DNA of 64,000 nucleotides from Pseudomonas syringae KCTC 12500 (GCF_000507185.2 NZ_AYTM02000002.1:4933501-4997500); one strand, 5' to 3'; positions 28,432 to 37,421 are shown, counted from the first letter of the stretch. Numbers and translations are program-made. Notes: generated from the letters alone by a model not told the origin.

Positions 28432-30144
28432 TCAACGCAGCATGTAGCGCTGCGCAAGTGGCACTTCGCTGACCGGCTCGCAGTGCAGGCGCTCGCCGTC
28501 GGCGTACACATCGAAGGTCTGCGGGTCGACGCGGATGTCCGGGCAGGCATCGTTGTGCAGCATGTCGGACTTGCGCAGGGTGCGAGTGCCGAACGCGGGC
28601 AGCAGTTGCTTCTTGAGCCCCAGTCGCGTGGCGGTGTCGGCCTCGACGGCAAGACGATTGACGAAGTTGACCGACAGCGCCTGTTTCGCCTCGCCAAACG
28701 CGCCCCATTGCGGGCGCATCACCAAGGGTTCGCAGGTGTACAGCGAGGCGGCGGAATCACCCATTACGGCGTGCACGATGAAGCCACCCTTGACCACCAG
28801 CTCCGGCTTGATGCCGAAGAAGGCCGGCCGCCAGAGCACCAGGTCGGCCAGCTTGCCGGGCTCCAGAGAGCCGATGTAGCTGTCGATGCCGAATACCCGC
28901 GCGGCGTTGATGGTGTATTTGGCGATGTAACGCTTGATCCGTTCGTTATCGCCCAGTGCCGTGGTTTCTTCCGGCAGGCGACCGCGCTGGTCTTTCATTT
29001 TCGACGCCAGTTGCCAGGTCCGGCAGATCACCTCGTTGATACGGCCCATGCCTTGGCTGTCGGAGCCCAGGATCGAAATGGCGCCGGTGTCGTGCAGGAT
29101 GTCCTCGGCGGCGATGGTCTGCGGTCGCACTCGCGATTCGGCGAACGCCACGTCTTCCGGCACATCCGGATTGAGGTGGTGGCAGACCATGATCATGTCC
29201 AGGTGCTCGTCGAACGTGTTCACAGTGTAGGGGTTGGTCGGGTTGGTCGAGGAGGGGATGCAGTTGCTTTTTCCGGCGACGCTGATGATGTCCGGCGCAT
29301 GTCCGCCGCCTGCACCCTCAGTGTGGTACATATGAATGGTGCGGTCGCCAATGGCCGCCAGCGTGTCTTCGAGAAACCCGGATTCATTGAGCGTGTCGGT
29401 GTGCAACTGCACCTGAAAGTCGTATTCGTCGGCAACTTTCAGGCAGGTGTCGATCACTGCCGGCATGGCGCCCCAGTCCTCGTGAATCTTCAGCCCCAGG
29501 CAGCCGCCACGCAGTTGCCCGAGCAGCGATTCGGGCTTGCTGGAATTGCCGCGTCCCAGAAAACCGAAGTTGATCGGCCAGGCTTCGGCAGCCTGCAACA
29601 TCTTGCCGACGTTCCACTCCCCACCACAGTCGATGCCGACCGTGATCGGCCCCAGCGAGCCGCCGATCAGCGTGGTCAGACCTGCTGCCAGTGCGTGATC
29701 GCAGAGTTGCGCGGAGTCGAAATGCACATGCACGTCGATACCGCCGGGGGTGACGATCAGGCCCTCGGCATCGCGTACGGTCGTGGCGACGCCGCAGATC
29801 AGGCGCGGATGTACGCCGTCCATGATCTGCGGGTTGCCGGCCTTGCCAATGGCGACGATCTTGCCGTCCTTGATACCGATGTCGCCTTTGACGATACCGA
29901 TCACCGGGTCGATGATCAGCGCGTTGCAGATCAGCATATCCAGAGCGCCGTCAGCGCTGTCATGCCCGGGCATCAGGCCCATGCCGTCACGCAGCGTCTT
30001 GCCACCGCCGTGCAGGCATTCATCGCCGGGCACCGAGTGGTCGAACTCGACTTCGGCCAGCAACGAGGTGTCGCCCAGGCGCACGGCATCGCCAGTCGTG
30101 GGGCCGTACATGGCGGCGTATTCCTTGCGCGTCATCGTTGCCAT
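28432..30144 (-). CDS. ureC: Urease alpha subunit
   Basis: Catalytic subunit that hydrolyses urea to ammonia and carbamate. 570 residues. The dinickel site is complete: HVHFD, the carbamylated lysine in [14 protein letters not shown], the histidine in [10 protein letters not shown] and the aspartate in GSDSQGMGR. The mobile flap cysteine and histidines in MVCHHLNP are present. The start at 30144 follows GGGAG; 30135 is also possible. Preceded by the fused ureAB. Confidence 0.97.
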   Translation of the reverse strand: MATMTRKEYAAMYGPTTGDAVRLGDTSLLAEVEFDHSVPGDECLHGGGKTLRDGMGLMPGHDSADGALDMLICNALIIDPVIGIVKGDIGIKDGKIVAIGKAGNPQIMDGVHPRLICGVATTVRDAEGLIVTPGGIDVHVHFDSAQLCDHALAAGLTTLIGGSLGPITVGIDCGGEWNVGKMLQAAEAWPINFGFLGRGNSSKPESLLGQLRGGCLGLKIHEDWGAMPAVIDTCLKVADEYDFQVQLHTDTLNESGFLEDTLAAIGDRTIHMYHTEGAGGGHAPDIISVAGKSNCIPSSTNPTNPYTVNTFDEHLDMIMVCHHLNPDVPEDVAFAESRVRPQTIAAEDILHDTGAISILGSDSQGMGRINEVICRTWQLASKMKDQRGRLPEETTALGDNERIKRYIAKYTINAARVFGIDSYIGSLEPGKLADLVLWRPAFFGIKPELVVKGGFIVHAVMGDSAASLYTCEPLVMRPQWGAFGEAKQALSVNFVNRLAVEADTATRLGLKKQLLPAFGTRTLRKSDMLHNDACPDIRVDPQTFDVYADGERLHCEPVSEVPLAQRYMLR

Positions 30145-30147
30145 GGT

Positions 30148-30843
30148 TCAGGCTCCCTTGAAGTATTGGGCGCGGGCACGCTCCAGCGCTGCGAGCTTGC
30201 AGGCCGGATCGTGCAGGTTGCCATTGGTCAGGCCACTGAAGCCGTGGATGTCGCCAGTTCCGCCAAACTGCACCAGTTGCACTTCGCGCAGCTCGCCGGG
30301 TTCGAAGCGCACGGCCGTGCCTGCGGGAATATCCAGGTGCATGCCGAAGGCACGTTCACGCGGAAAATCCAGCGCCTTGTTGACCTCGAAAAAGTGATAG
30401 TGACTGCCGATCTGCACAGGCCGGTCGCCGGTATTGATCGCGCGCAGGGTGGCGGTCGGCCGGTCGCCATTGAGGTGGATATCGCCGTCAGGTGAAAGGA
30501 TCTCCCCCGGTGTCGGCATGACCGCCAGCGGCAGTCGGCCCGGCCGGATCGGTTGATGCACGGTGACCAGTTTGGTGCCATCTGGAAACGTGCCCTCGAC
30601 CTGCAGCACCGGCAGCAGGTCGGCGACCCCTGGCATCACGTCATCGGTGTTGAGGATCGTCGAGCCGAAACCGATCAGCTCGGCGACGCTGCGACCCTCA
30701 CGCGCGCCTTCGAGGATCTCGTCGGCGATCAGTGCCGAGGCCTCCGGGAAGTTCAGGCGCAGGCCCTTGCTGCGGCGTTTGCGTGACAGCTCGGCAGCGG
30801 TGTACAGCGTGAGTCGTTCAAGTTCGGTCGGGGTCAGCAACAT
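30148..30843 (-). CDS. ureAB: Urease gamma-beta fusion subunit
   Basis: 231 residues. Gamma part (about 1-100, [19 protein letters not shown] to [13 protein letters not shown]) is fused directly to the beta part (about 105-225, [29 protein letters not shown] and [16 protein letters not shown]). Most bacteria, including many Pseudomonas, use separate ureA and ureB; the fusion is known from Helicobacter and P. syringae. ATG 30843 is chosen because GGAG lies 7 bases upstream; ATG 30864 has none. Confidence 0.95.
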   Translation of the reverse strand: MLLTPTELERLTLYTAAELSRKRRSKGLRLNFPEASALIADEILEGAREGRSVAELIGFGSTILNTDDVMPGVADLLPVLQVEGTFPDGTKLVTVHQPIRPGRLPLAVMPTPGEILSPDGDIHLNGDRPTATLRAINTGDRPVQIGSHYHFFEVNKALDFPRERAFGMHLDIPAGTAVRFEPGELREVQLVQFGGTGDIHGFSGLTNGNLHDPACKLAALERARAQYFKGA

Positions 30844-30876
30844 GAGGGGCTCCAGAGCTGTCATTAGAGGGCCGGT

Positions 30877-31608
30877 TCAATTGGCAAACAGGCGCAGGTC
30901 CTGGGTTTCGTGGCGCATCACGGCGATTTCGCCCATGGGTGTGAAGCCGCATGCGTCGTCCGGCGACGGCGGCTCCTGCGCCAGCAGTTCGGTGATCAGC
31001 GGTTGAATATCGGTCAGCACCCGTTGCGCATCGATGTGGCCCATGACCCCGAGCCGCACGGCGGCGCTGACCAGGCCGGTACACAAGGCGTGCGCGGCAG
31101 CCAGCTGGCAGTGATCGCGGTGCATGCCGAGGTGATTCCAGAGCAGGCCCTGCACCACGGGCAGATGGCCCGGTGTGTTGCCTGCCAAAATCTGCTGTTG
31201 ATAGGACGCCGCGCCCGATGTGCCCAGCGCAACATGCACGCCCAGCAATGCCTGGCCGACACGTCTTGAGCCTTGACGCAGTTCCTCGGCCAGGGTCAAC
31301 GCTTCGATCTGGGCGTCCATAGCCATCAACGCCGGCGGGTCATCAGCCGCGTGCCAGGCGGCAAGCAGAAACACTCGGTCAAAACTGTTCCAGCGATGGC
31401 GCAACTGGCCCTCGACGAAACCATGCACTTCGGCACTGCGGCTATGGCGAACAGTCCGTTGCCGACGTCGTGGCGGGATGATTTCGCCGTGGCCGAGGTG
31501 CCCGTCAGCGACCAGCGTTTCCAGACCCCACGACCACGCTACCGCGCCGCCGGGAAAGAAACTGTCGGCCTGCTGCAGGGCCAGCAACAGGCTGCTCGAG
31601 GCGTTCAT
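30877..31608 (-). CDS. ureF: Urease accessory protein UreF, divergent, with a basic insert
   Basis: GTPase-regulating accessory protein that links UreG to UreD-urease. 243 residues, all-helical, with the expected [20 protein letters not shown] start (one signature of the family) and a [14 protein letters not shown] end. About 17 residues around positions 38-58 ([15 protein letters not shown]) exceed the usual helix connection and are strikingly basic. This may be a lineage insert or a locally frame-shifted stretch. Overlaps ureE by 4 bases. Confidence 0.88.
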   Translation of the reverse strand: MNASSSLLLALQQADSFFPGGAVAWSWGLETLVADGHLGHGEIIPPRRRQRTVRHSRSAEVHGFVEGQLRHRWNSFDRVFLLAAWHAADDPPALMAMDAQIEALTLAEELRQGSRRVGQALLGVHVALGTSGAASYQQQILAGNTPGHLPVVQGLLWNHLGMHRDHCQLAAAHALCTGLVSAAVRLGVMGHIDAQRVLTDIQPLITELLAQEPPSPDDACGFTPMGEIAVMRHETQDLRLFAN

Positions 31609-32045
31609 GCGCGCTGCACCCGGCCGTCCGCGAGCATGGGCGCCAGACGCTCGAGGTAGTCAGCTTCCGGGCCGTTGAGCGGGATCTGCAAGGTGTCTCC
31701 AGCAAAGCGCACCGCCCAGTGCATGTTGCCGGCGAAGTAGCCCAGTTCCAGCGCCGCTGCCGAGTCCCTTGGGCGAAGGTCGAGGTATTCCTGATCCTGC
31801 ATTTGTACGACGATGGCGCGTTGACTGTCGAGCATCAGCACCGAGCCGTTGCGCAGCTGTTGGTGGCGTTCCAGGCGGATTGCGCAGTCGGTGCCCCGGT
31901 CGCTGGCCAGACGCAGGCGATGGCGCTGAATGTCACTGCCCGACAGGCTCAGGGTTTCGACCTGACCGGCGTGGCTCAGGTCATGCAAGCGGTCGGCGAG
32001 GGCAGGGTCGCTGGCCTGGCCCAGAATGCGGTCGAGTATCAGCAT
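31605..32045 (-). CDS. ureE: Urease accessory metallochaperone UreE
   Basis: Nickel carrier for urease assembly. 146 residues: peptide-binding N-domain and metal-binding C-domain, with the [15 protein letters not shown] segment that contains the interfacial nickel histidine. The histidine-rich C-terminal tail of some UreE proteins is absent. First urease gene of the run, 22 bases after urtE. Confidence 0.93.
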   Translation of the reverse strand: MLILDRILGQASDPALADRLHDLSHAGQVETLSLSGSDIQRHRLRLASDRGTDCAIRLERHQQLRNGSVLMLDSQRAIVVQMQDQEYLDLRPRDSAAALELGYFAGNMHWAVRFAGDTLQIPLNGPEADYLERLAPMLADGRVQRA

Positions 32046-32067
32046 GGCGATGGCTCCTGTGCGTTGT

Positions 32068-32757
32068 TCAGATTGTCAGGTAGCGCAGGATGCGCTCGCG
32101 GTCGACGGTCTCGCGGACTTCGCTGTGCACGAATTCGCCTTTTTCGATGATCAGGTAGCGGTCTGCCACCGCCATGGCGAACGACAGCACTTGCTCGGAA
32201 ACAATCAGCGAAAACCCGCGTTCCTTTTTCAGCAGGTTGAGGGCTTTGGCGATGTCTTTGATGATCGACGGCTGGATGCCTTCGGTGGGCTCATCGAGGA
32301 TCAACACCTTGGGGTTGGAGACCAGCGCCCGCGCGATGGCCAACTGTTGCTGCTGACCGCCGGACAGGTTGCCGCCCTTGCGTCGGCGCATTTCGAACAG
32401 CACCGGGAAGTATTCGAAGATGTAGTCGGGAATCGGCGCGGCAGGCGCACCCTGCATGCCGGTGAGGATGTTTTCCTCGACACTCAGGTAGGGGAAGATC
32501 ATCCGCCCCTGAGGCACGAAACCGACCCCGGCGGCGACCCTCTCGTAGCTCTTGCTGCCGGCCAGCTCCTGCCCGGCGAGGGTGATGCTGCCGCTGCGCG
32601 TCGGCAACATGCCGACCAGGCTTCTGAGCAGCGTGGTCTTGCCCATGCCGTTGCGGCCCATGACCGCGAGTGACTCGCCTGCCGCCAACTCCAGGCTGAG
32701 GTCACGCAACACGTGACTGTCGCCGTAATACACATTGAGGTGAGAGACATTCAGCAT
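32068..32757 (-). CDS. urtE: Urea ABC transporter ATP-binding protein UrtE
   Basis: A 229-residue LivF-type ATPase: Walker A GRNGMGKTT, signature LSGGQQQQLAIARAL, Walker B LILDEPTEG. It drives uptake with UrtD through the UrtBC channel. Only 2 bases separate it from urtD. Confidence 0.93.
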   Translation of the reverse strand: MLNVSHLNVYYGDSHVLRDLSLELAAGESLAVMGRNGMGKTTLLRSLVGMLPTRSGSITLAGQELAGSKSYERVAAGVGFVPQGRMIFPYLSVEENILTGMQGAPAAPIPDYIFEYFPVLFEMRRRKGGNLSGGQQQQLAIARALVSNPKVLILDEPTEGIQPSIIKDIAKALNLLKKERGFSLIVSEQVLSFAMAVADRYLIIEKGEFVHSEVRETVDRERILRYLTI

Positions 32758-32759
32758 GT

Positions 32760-33497
32760 TCAGTGCCCCAGGTAGACGTCGATGACGCGAGGATCGTTTT
32801 GCACCTGATCCATCGAGCCGTAGGCCAGGGTCTTGCCCTGATGCAGGACGGTGACCTTGTCGGCCACCGATTTCACGAACTCCATATCGTGCTCGATGAT
32901 CACCATCGCGCGACCCTTGGCGATGAGCTTGAGCAGGCCAGCGGTTTTCTCCCGCTCGCCTGCGCTCATGCCGGCGACGGGCTCGTCGAGCAGTAGCAGC
33001 TCAGGGCGCTGCATCAACAGCATGCCGATCTCCAGCCACTGTTTCTGGCCGTGGGACAACAGCCCTGCCTTGCGTCCCAACTGGTCCTTGAGAAAGATCA
33101 TTTCGGCGGTCTGATCGATTTCGGCATTCAGCGCCGCATTCTTTCCGGCGAACAGGCAGTTGAAGATGCCGCGCTTGTCCGGCGAGGAAATATCGAGGTT
33201 TTCGCGCACGGTGAGGTCTTCGTAGACCGACGGGTTCTGAAACTTGCGACCCACGCCAGCGCGGGTGATCTGGTACTCGATCATGTTCGCCAGTTGCAGG
33301 TCCTTGAAGCGGATGCTGCCGGCACTCGGGCGGGTCTTGCCGCAAATCATGTCGAGCAGGGTGGTCTTGCCCGCGCCATTGGGCCCGATCACCACATGCA
33401 CCTGGTTTTCCTCGACATAGAAATTGAGGTTGTCGACCGCCTTGAAACCGTCGAATGACACGGTCAGGTCTTCGACGCTCAGTAACATTGCACTCAT
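32760..33497 (-). CDS. urtD: Urea ABC transporter ATP-binding protein UrtD
   Basis: 245-residue LivG-type ATPase: Walker A GPNGAGKTT, a variant signature LLSHGQKQWLEIGM (typical of UrtD), and Walker B LLLLDEPVAGM. The RKFQNPSVYEDLTVREN segment is a UrtD mark. Overlaps urtC by 4 bases. Confidence 0.94.
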   Translation of the reverse strand: MSAMLLSVEDLTVSFDGFKAVDNLNFYVEENQVHVVIGPNGAGKTTLLDMICGKTRPSAGSIRFKDLQLANMIEYQITRAGVGRKFQNPSVYEDLTVRENLDISSPDKRGIFNCLFAGKNAALNAEIDQTAEMIFLKDQLGRKAGLLSHGQKQWLEIGMLLMQRPELLLLDEPVAGMSAGEREKTAGLLKLIAKGRAMVIIEHDMEFVKSVADKVTVLHQGKTLAYGSMDQVQNDPRVIDVYLGH

Positions 33498-34636
33498 GAC
33501 TGCGCCTCCTTGTTGCTCAGGCGCTGCAGCAGCCCGGCCAGCCCGGTGGGCAGGAACAGCACCACGGCCATGAACAGGAAACCGATGAAGTACTGCCAGA
33601 AACTGACGAAGTTTTCCGACAGCCAGGTTTTTGCCGTACCGATCAGCAGCGTGCCGTACACCGCACCCACCAGCGAGAGGCGCCCACCCAGTGCGGCGTA
33701 GATGACGATCTCGGTGGACGGAATGATGCCCACCAGCGAGGGCGACGCCAGGCCGACCTGCAAGGTGAACATCACCCCGCCCAGCGCGGAAATCAGTGCG
33801 GCCACGGCAAAGATGAAGGCCTTGAACAGCGCAGTGTTGTAGCCGGAGAAGCGCACCCGGTCTTCGCGATCACGGATTGCCACGATCACCTTGCCCAGGC
33901 GGCTGCGCAGAATGAACCCGCACATCGCGACGCTGGCCAGCAGCAACAGTGTGGTAATCAGGTAGAGAATCCAGGGCGTCTGGGGCGTCTGCAGGCTCAG
34001 GCCGAAGGCCGTCTTGAAATCGGTCAGGCCATTGACGCCGCCGGTGTAGCCCTGTTGGCCGATGATCATGATCGACATGATCGAGGCCAGTGACAGGGTA
34101 ATGATCGAGAAGTACACGCCGCCCACGCGCTTTTTGAAGTAGGCATAACTGAACAGAAACGCCAGCAGCGCAGGCAGGATCAGGATCGCCGCCAGGGTAA
34201 AGGTTGCCGACTCGAACGGCTTCCACCACCAGGGCAGGGCTTCGACGCTGTTCCAGATCATGAAGTCCGGCAGTGCCGAGCCGTAGAAAGCGGCGAGGGC
34301 GCTGGCCGCTTCGTCCGTGGCGGTGGCTTCGAGTTTGAGATACATCGCCATCATGTAGCTGCCCAGGCCGAAGAAAATCCCCTGGCCGAGGCTGAGGATG
34401 CCGCCGTAGCCCCAGATCATCACCATGCCCACTGCGCAGAACGCCAGGCTCAGGTATTTGCCGGCCAGACCGAGGCGAAAATCACCCAGTATCAGGGGTA
34501 ACGCCACCAGCAACAGCAGCGACAGCCAGATCAGGCTGTAGTGCTCGATCAGCGTCAACCAGCCACCCGCTGGCTTGCCTGCGCCCGGCACTGTGGCCTG
34601 CGGCCGCAGCGTCGGCTTTTCAGTCATGTCATTCAT
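33494..34636 (-). CDS. urtC: Urea ABC transporter permease UrtC
   Basis: A 380-residue LivM-type permease with about ten membrane segments and the EAA-like cytoplasmic loop near VIVAIRDREDRVRFSGYN. Forms the membrane channel with UrtB. The start at 34636 lies one base after the urtB stop; ATG 34627 is an alternative. Confidence 0.93.
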   Translation of the reverse strand: MNDMTEKPTLRPQATVPGAGKPAGGWLTLIEHYSLIWLSLLLLVALPLILGDFRLGLAGKYLSLAFCAVGMVMIWGYGGILSLGQGIFFGLGSYMMAMYLKLEATATDEAASALAAFYGSALPDFMIWNSVEALPWWWKPFESATFTLAAILILPALLAFLFSYAYFKKRVGGVYFSIITLSLASIMSIMIIGQQGYTGGVNGLTDFKTAFGLSLQTPQTPWILYLITTLLLLASVAMCGFILRSRLGKVIVAIRDREDRVRFSGYNTALFKAFIFAVAALISALGGVMFTLQVGLASPSLVGIIPSTEIVIYAALGGRLSLVGAVYGTLLIGTAKTWLSENFVSFWQYFIGFLFMAVVLFLPTGLAGLLQRLSNKEAQS

Positions 34637-34637
34637 C

Positions 34638-35540
34638 TCAACGTCTCACTTTCGTGGCGAACAGGCCGTTGGGGCGGAAAAACAGCAGCACGATGACCAC
34701 CAGCAGGGTGATCGCCTTGGCCATGGAGCCGGTGGTCAGGTATTCCAGCGAAACCTGGGTCTGGCCGATGGCGAACGCCGACAGGAAGGTGCCCAGCAAG
34801 CTTTCCACGCCGCCGAACACGACGACGATAAAGGTGTCCACCAGGTACTGCTGACCGCTGACCGGGCCAGTGGACGCAAGCATGGTGAACGAACTGCCGG
34901 CAATGCCCGCAAGGCCACAGCCCAGCGCGAAGGTCACCGAGTCGACCCGCGCGGTATTGATCCCGGCTGCACCGGCCATGGCGCGGTTCTGGGTCACGGC
35001 GCGAATGCGCAGGCCCCAGCGACTGCGGTAGAGAAACAGGAACACCGCGGCGGCAATCACGAAGGTCAGACCGATGATGAAAATCCGGTTGAGGGGCAGC
35101 TCCAGCCCATCGCTGATTTTCCATGCGCCCTGCAACCATTGCACGGTGGGCACGCTGACTTCCTTGGGGCCGAAGACCTGGCGGAACAGCTGCTGCAGGA
35201 CCAGAGACAGCCCCCAGGTCGCCAGCAGGGTGTCGAGCGGTCGGTTGTACATGAAGCGGATGAAGCAGCGTTCCAGCAGGAGGCCGAAGGCGAAGGTCAC
35301 CACAAAGGCCATCCCGATGGCGATGATGAAATACCAGCCCATGAGCTCGGGAAAGTAGCGCTGAAACACCACGGAGGTGACGTAGGTCATGTATGAGCCC
35401 ATCGCCATCAGTTCGCCGTGCGCCATGTTGATCACGCCCATCAGGCCGAACACGATGGTCAGCCCGAGTGCCATCAGCACCAGCACGGAAAACAGCGAGA
35501 ACCCGCTGAAGACTTGCATTACCAGCGTATCGAGAGTCAT
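34638..35540 (-). CDS. urtB: Urea ABC transporter permease UrtB
   Basis: A 300-residue LivH-type permease with about eight membrane segments (GLTIVFGLMGVINMAHGELM near the N-terminus). Many UrtB proteins carry a long soluble N-terminal extension; this one does not, so it could serve other small amides as well as urea. Confidence 0.92.
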   Translation of the reverse strand: MTLDTLVMQVFSGFSLFSVLVLMALGLTIVFGLMGVINMAHGELMAMGSYMTYVTSVVFQRYFPELMGWYFIIAIGMAFVVTFAFGLLLERCFIRFMYNRPLDTLLATWGLSLVLQQLFRQVFGPKEVSVPTVQWLQGAWKISDGLELPLNRIFIIGLTFVIAAAVFLFLYRSRWGLRIRAVTQNRAMAGAAGINTARVDSVTFALGCGLAGIAGSSFTMLASTGPVSGQQYLVDTFIVVVFGGVESLLGTFLSAFAIGQTQVSLEYLTTGSMAKAITLLVVIVLLFFRPNGLFATKVRR

Positions 35541-35606
35541 GCCGTCGCTACCTGTTGCTGCACATTGACGAAAGCGGGCGCGAAGCGGATCGCGTCCGGG
35601 CCGGAA

Positions 35607-36788
35607 TCAGAGTTTCGGAAAGGGGTTGGGCTCGATCGGTGCCGACTCGTAGATCACGTCGACCTGGCCCTGTGCATTGAGGGTGCCGATGCGCGCACGC
35701 TTCCACAGGTGGTGGTTGTCCTTGTGCACCTTGATCTCGCCTTCGGGCGCATCGAGGGTCAGTTCCGAGGATGCGGCGATCACTTTCGGCACGTCGAAAC
35801 TGCCTGCTTTCTCGACGGCCTTTTTCCACAGGTACACCGCGGTGTACGCCGCTGCCATCGGATCACCGACGACGCGCTGCTGCCCATAGCGCGTTTTGAA
35901 CGCCTGGACAAATTTCTCGTTGACCGGGTTTTTCAGGCTCTGGAAATAGCTCATGCAGGTCAGGAAGCCGACGAGGTTTTCCGCACCGATGCCGGTGACT
36001 TCCTCTTCGGTGATCGCCAGCCCCATCAGCGTCTGGCTACTGCTGTCTATACCCGCAGCCTTGAGCTGTTTGTAAAACGCCACGTTGGAGCCGCCGACGA
36101 TGGTCGACAGTACGATGTCCGGCTTGGCCGCCTTGATCTTGTTGATCACCGAGGAAAACTCGATGGCCCCCAGCGGCAGATAGTCTTCGCCGACGATGGA
36201 GCCGCCCTGTTTGGTCACCGACGCCCGTGCCAGCTTGTTGGTGGTGCGTGGCCAGATGTAGTCGGAACCGACCAGATAGACGCTTTTGCCCTTGTTGGCC
36301 ATCAGCCAGGTGACGGCCGCCAGGGTCTGCTGCGACGCTTCGGCACCGGTGTAGATAATGGCCGGGGATTTCTCCAGCCCTTCATAGAAGGTCGGGTAGT
36401 AGAGCAGGCCCTTGTTGCGCTCGAAGACCGGCAGTACCGCTTTGCGCGAGGCCGAGGTGAACGCGCCAAAGGTGACCGCAACGTGGTCGTTTTCCAGCAG
36501 TTTGCGTGCCTTCTCGGCGAAGGTCGGCCAGTCGCTGGCACCGTCCTCGACGATCGGCTCGATGGTTTTGCCCATCACGCCGCCACTGGCGTTGATCTCT
36601 TCGATGGCCAGTTTTTCTGCGTCGACCACCGAGGCTTCACTGATGGCCATGGTGCCGGTCAGCGAGTGGATGATGCCGACTTTCACAGTCTCGTCCGCCT
36701 GCGCCTGACCGATCAGGGAAAACGGCAGCAGGCTGATCGCGCCCAGCAACAGAGCATGCTTGATCAAACGGCGTTTGTCGTTGTGCAT
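35607..36788 (-). CDS. urtA: Urea or short-amide ABC transporter binding protein UrtA
   Basis: A 393-residue periplasmic type I binding protein with a signal peptide (positive MHNDKRRLIKHA, cleavage near AQA, about residue 31) and the mature start ETVKVGIIHSLTGTMAIS. YPTFYEGLEKSP and GSDYIWPRTTNKLA are shared with the cytosolic AmiC encoded divergently, so the two sense related ligands. First gene of the eleven-gene run. GGAG lies 8 bases before ATG 36788, and the leader carries a terminator. Confidence 0.94.
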   Translation of the reverse strand: MHNDKRRLIKHALLLGAISLLPFSLIGQAQADETVKVGIIHSLTGTMAISEASVVDAEKLAIEEINASGGVMGKTIEPIVEDGASDWPTFAEKARKLLENDHVAVTFGAFTSASRKAVLPVFERNKGLLYYPTFYEGLEKSPAIIYTGAEASQQTLAAVTWLMANKGKSVYLVGSDYIWPRTTNKLARASVTKQGGSIVGEDYLPLGAIEFSSVINKIKAAKPDIVLSTIVGGSNVAFYKQLKAAGIDSSSQTLMGLAITEEEVTGIGAENLVGFLTCMSYFQSLKNPVNEKFVQAFKTRYGQQRVVGDPMAAAYTAVYLWKKAVEKAGSFDVPKVIAASSELTLDAPEGEIKVHKDNHHLWKRARIGTLNAQGQVDVIYESAPIEPNPFPKL

Positions 36789-36808
36789 TCACTTATCTCC
36801 CAGGAATG

Positions 36809-36858
36809 AAAAAAGCCCGACGTCCCGGCCAAATCAATGGGCGGGAGGTCAGGCTTTT
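36809..36858 (-). terminator. Intrinsic terminator in the urtA leader (attenuator)
   Basis: A nearly 20-bp stem: AAAAGCCTGACCTCCCG pairs with CGGGACGTCGGGCTTTT (two C-C mismatches and one G-T pair), closed by an ATTGATTT loop and followed by a T-run. It stands in front of the operon, ending 20 bases before the urtA start, so full transcription needs antitermination. Its 5' arm overlaps a small hairpin of the upstream RNA element. Confidence 0.8.
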
Positions 36859-36940
36859 GTGCCGAATCTGGCGGGACAACTGCGTCCGATCCAGTCGTAC
36901 GCGAGGTGTCTCCCTACTTGCCGAGAGGGGCGTAGGGCAA
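36852..36940 (-). ncRNA. Structured leader RNA element, copy A (urtA)
   Basis: Stem-loop I: CCCTAC/GTAGGG with inner GCC/GGC and a 2-base AA bulge (36937-36912). Stem-loop II: CTGG/CCAG with inner GGAC/GTCC closing hexaloop GCAGTT (36894-36868). Then a small hairpin GGC-ACAAAA-GCC whose 3' half is part of the terminator. Copies B and C share the plan with compensating changes. Proposed target of the ANTAR protein AmiR. Confidence 0.65.
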
Positions 36941-36969
36941 ACAGCTGGCGCGATGTCTCAGGAGGAACT

Positions 36970-36987
36970 TAGCAAGGGCAATGCCAA
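36970..36987 (-). promoter_or_regulatory. Sigma-54 promoter of the urt-ure operon
   Basis: Minus strand reads TTGGCATTGCCCTTGCT: GG and GC exactly ten bases apart, as in the TGGCAC-N5-TTGC consensus. Predicted transcription start near 36960, about 20 bases before RNA element A. Confidence 0.75.
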
Positions 36988-37067
36988 CTGGCGAAACCGC
37001 TGTTGGCGCGCGTTTCGAAACCCTGAGGCAGAGCATCCCTGCATTAATTGCACGAACATACCGACAT

Positions 37068-37082
37068 GCGCCGCTTTGGCGC
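37068..37082. promoter_or_regulatory. NtrC-like enhancer site
   Basis: GCGCC-N5-GGCGC, close to the NtrC consensus GCACC-N5-GGTGC, about 108 bases upstream of the predicted urtA start site, the usual enhancer distance. A weaker half-match begins at 37098. Confidence 0.45.
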
Positions 37083-37174
37083 GAGCAGCGCTTCTACGCA
37101 CCAAAAGCGTGATGCAGAAGTCCCTTTTTTCTCGCGATATGTACTCATGCATAGACTGAGATATTGGGCTTTTG

Positions 37175-37263
37175 CAGGAGCGAACTTGTTCGCGAAGGCA
37201 ATGTTCGAGGCGACCTAAACCCCACGTATGCACGGCCGTCTTCGCCAACGAATTCGCTTCCCC
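37175..37263. repeat. REPIN-like inverted REP pair
   Basis: A REP-type sequence of Pseudomonas (GGAGCGAACTTGTTCGCGAA, from 37177) and an inverted diverged copy (TTCGCCAACGAATTCGCTTC, from 37241) face each other across about 40 bases. Such pairs are abundant in intergenic DNA of P. syringae and P. fluorescens. Confidence 0.65.
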
Positions 37264-37283
37264 CTGACGCGCCTCGTCACGCA

Positions 37284-37299
37284 TGGCCCGCTCCCTGCA
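37284..37299 (+). promoter_or_regulatory. Sigma-54-like promoter of amiC
   Basis: TGGCCCGCTCCCTGCA: GG (37285) and GC (37297) separated by ten bases; -12 part is CTGCA rather than TTGCA. Predicted start near 37310, again about 20 bases before an RNA element (copy B), the same spacing as on the urtA side. Confidence 0.55.
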
Positions 37300-37330
37300 T
37301 GAGCCTGCCCGACACCCTCGCAGGGTCTCT

Positions 37331-37421
37331 TGCCACACGCCCATTCTCGGCAGGTGTGGAAGGTCCCTCGCACGACTGGTCCTGACACTGCCGTCACGCC
37401 AGCCCCAGGCACAACCGCCTG
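37331..37421 (+). ncRNA. Structured leader RNA element, copy B (amiC)
   Basis: Stem-loop I: CCACAC/GTGTGG with inner GCC/GGC and an AG bulge (37333-37359). Stem-loop II: CTGG/CCAG with inner TGAC/GTCA closing hexaloop ACTGCC (37376-37402). Then a 5-bp hairpin CAGGC-ACAACC-GCCTG (37406-37421). The hexaloop fits the ANTAR rule of A1 and G4. No strong T-run terminator was seen after it. Confidence 0.65.

Noticed and set aside
28096..30495. 799-codon open frame on the plus strand
   Set aside because: Antisense to ureG, ureC and ureAB, which are clear; no ribosome site or domain.
35418..36809. 463-codon open frame on the plus strand
   Set aside because: Antisense to urtA and the end of urtB; no recognisable protein features.
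36809..36940. Guanidine-I (ykkC) riboswitch upstream of urtA
   Set aside because: Short resemblances exist (GACTGG, AAAAGCC), but the conserved ykkC blocks and stems do not align, while the three-copy hairpin plan does.
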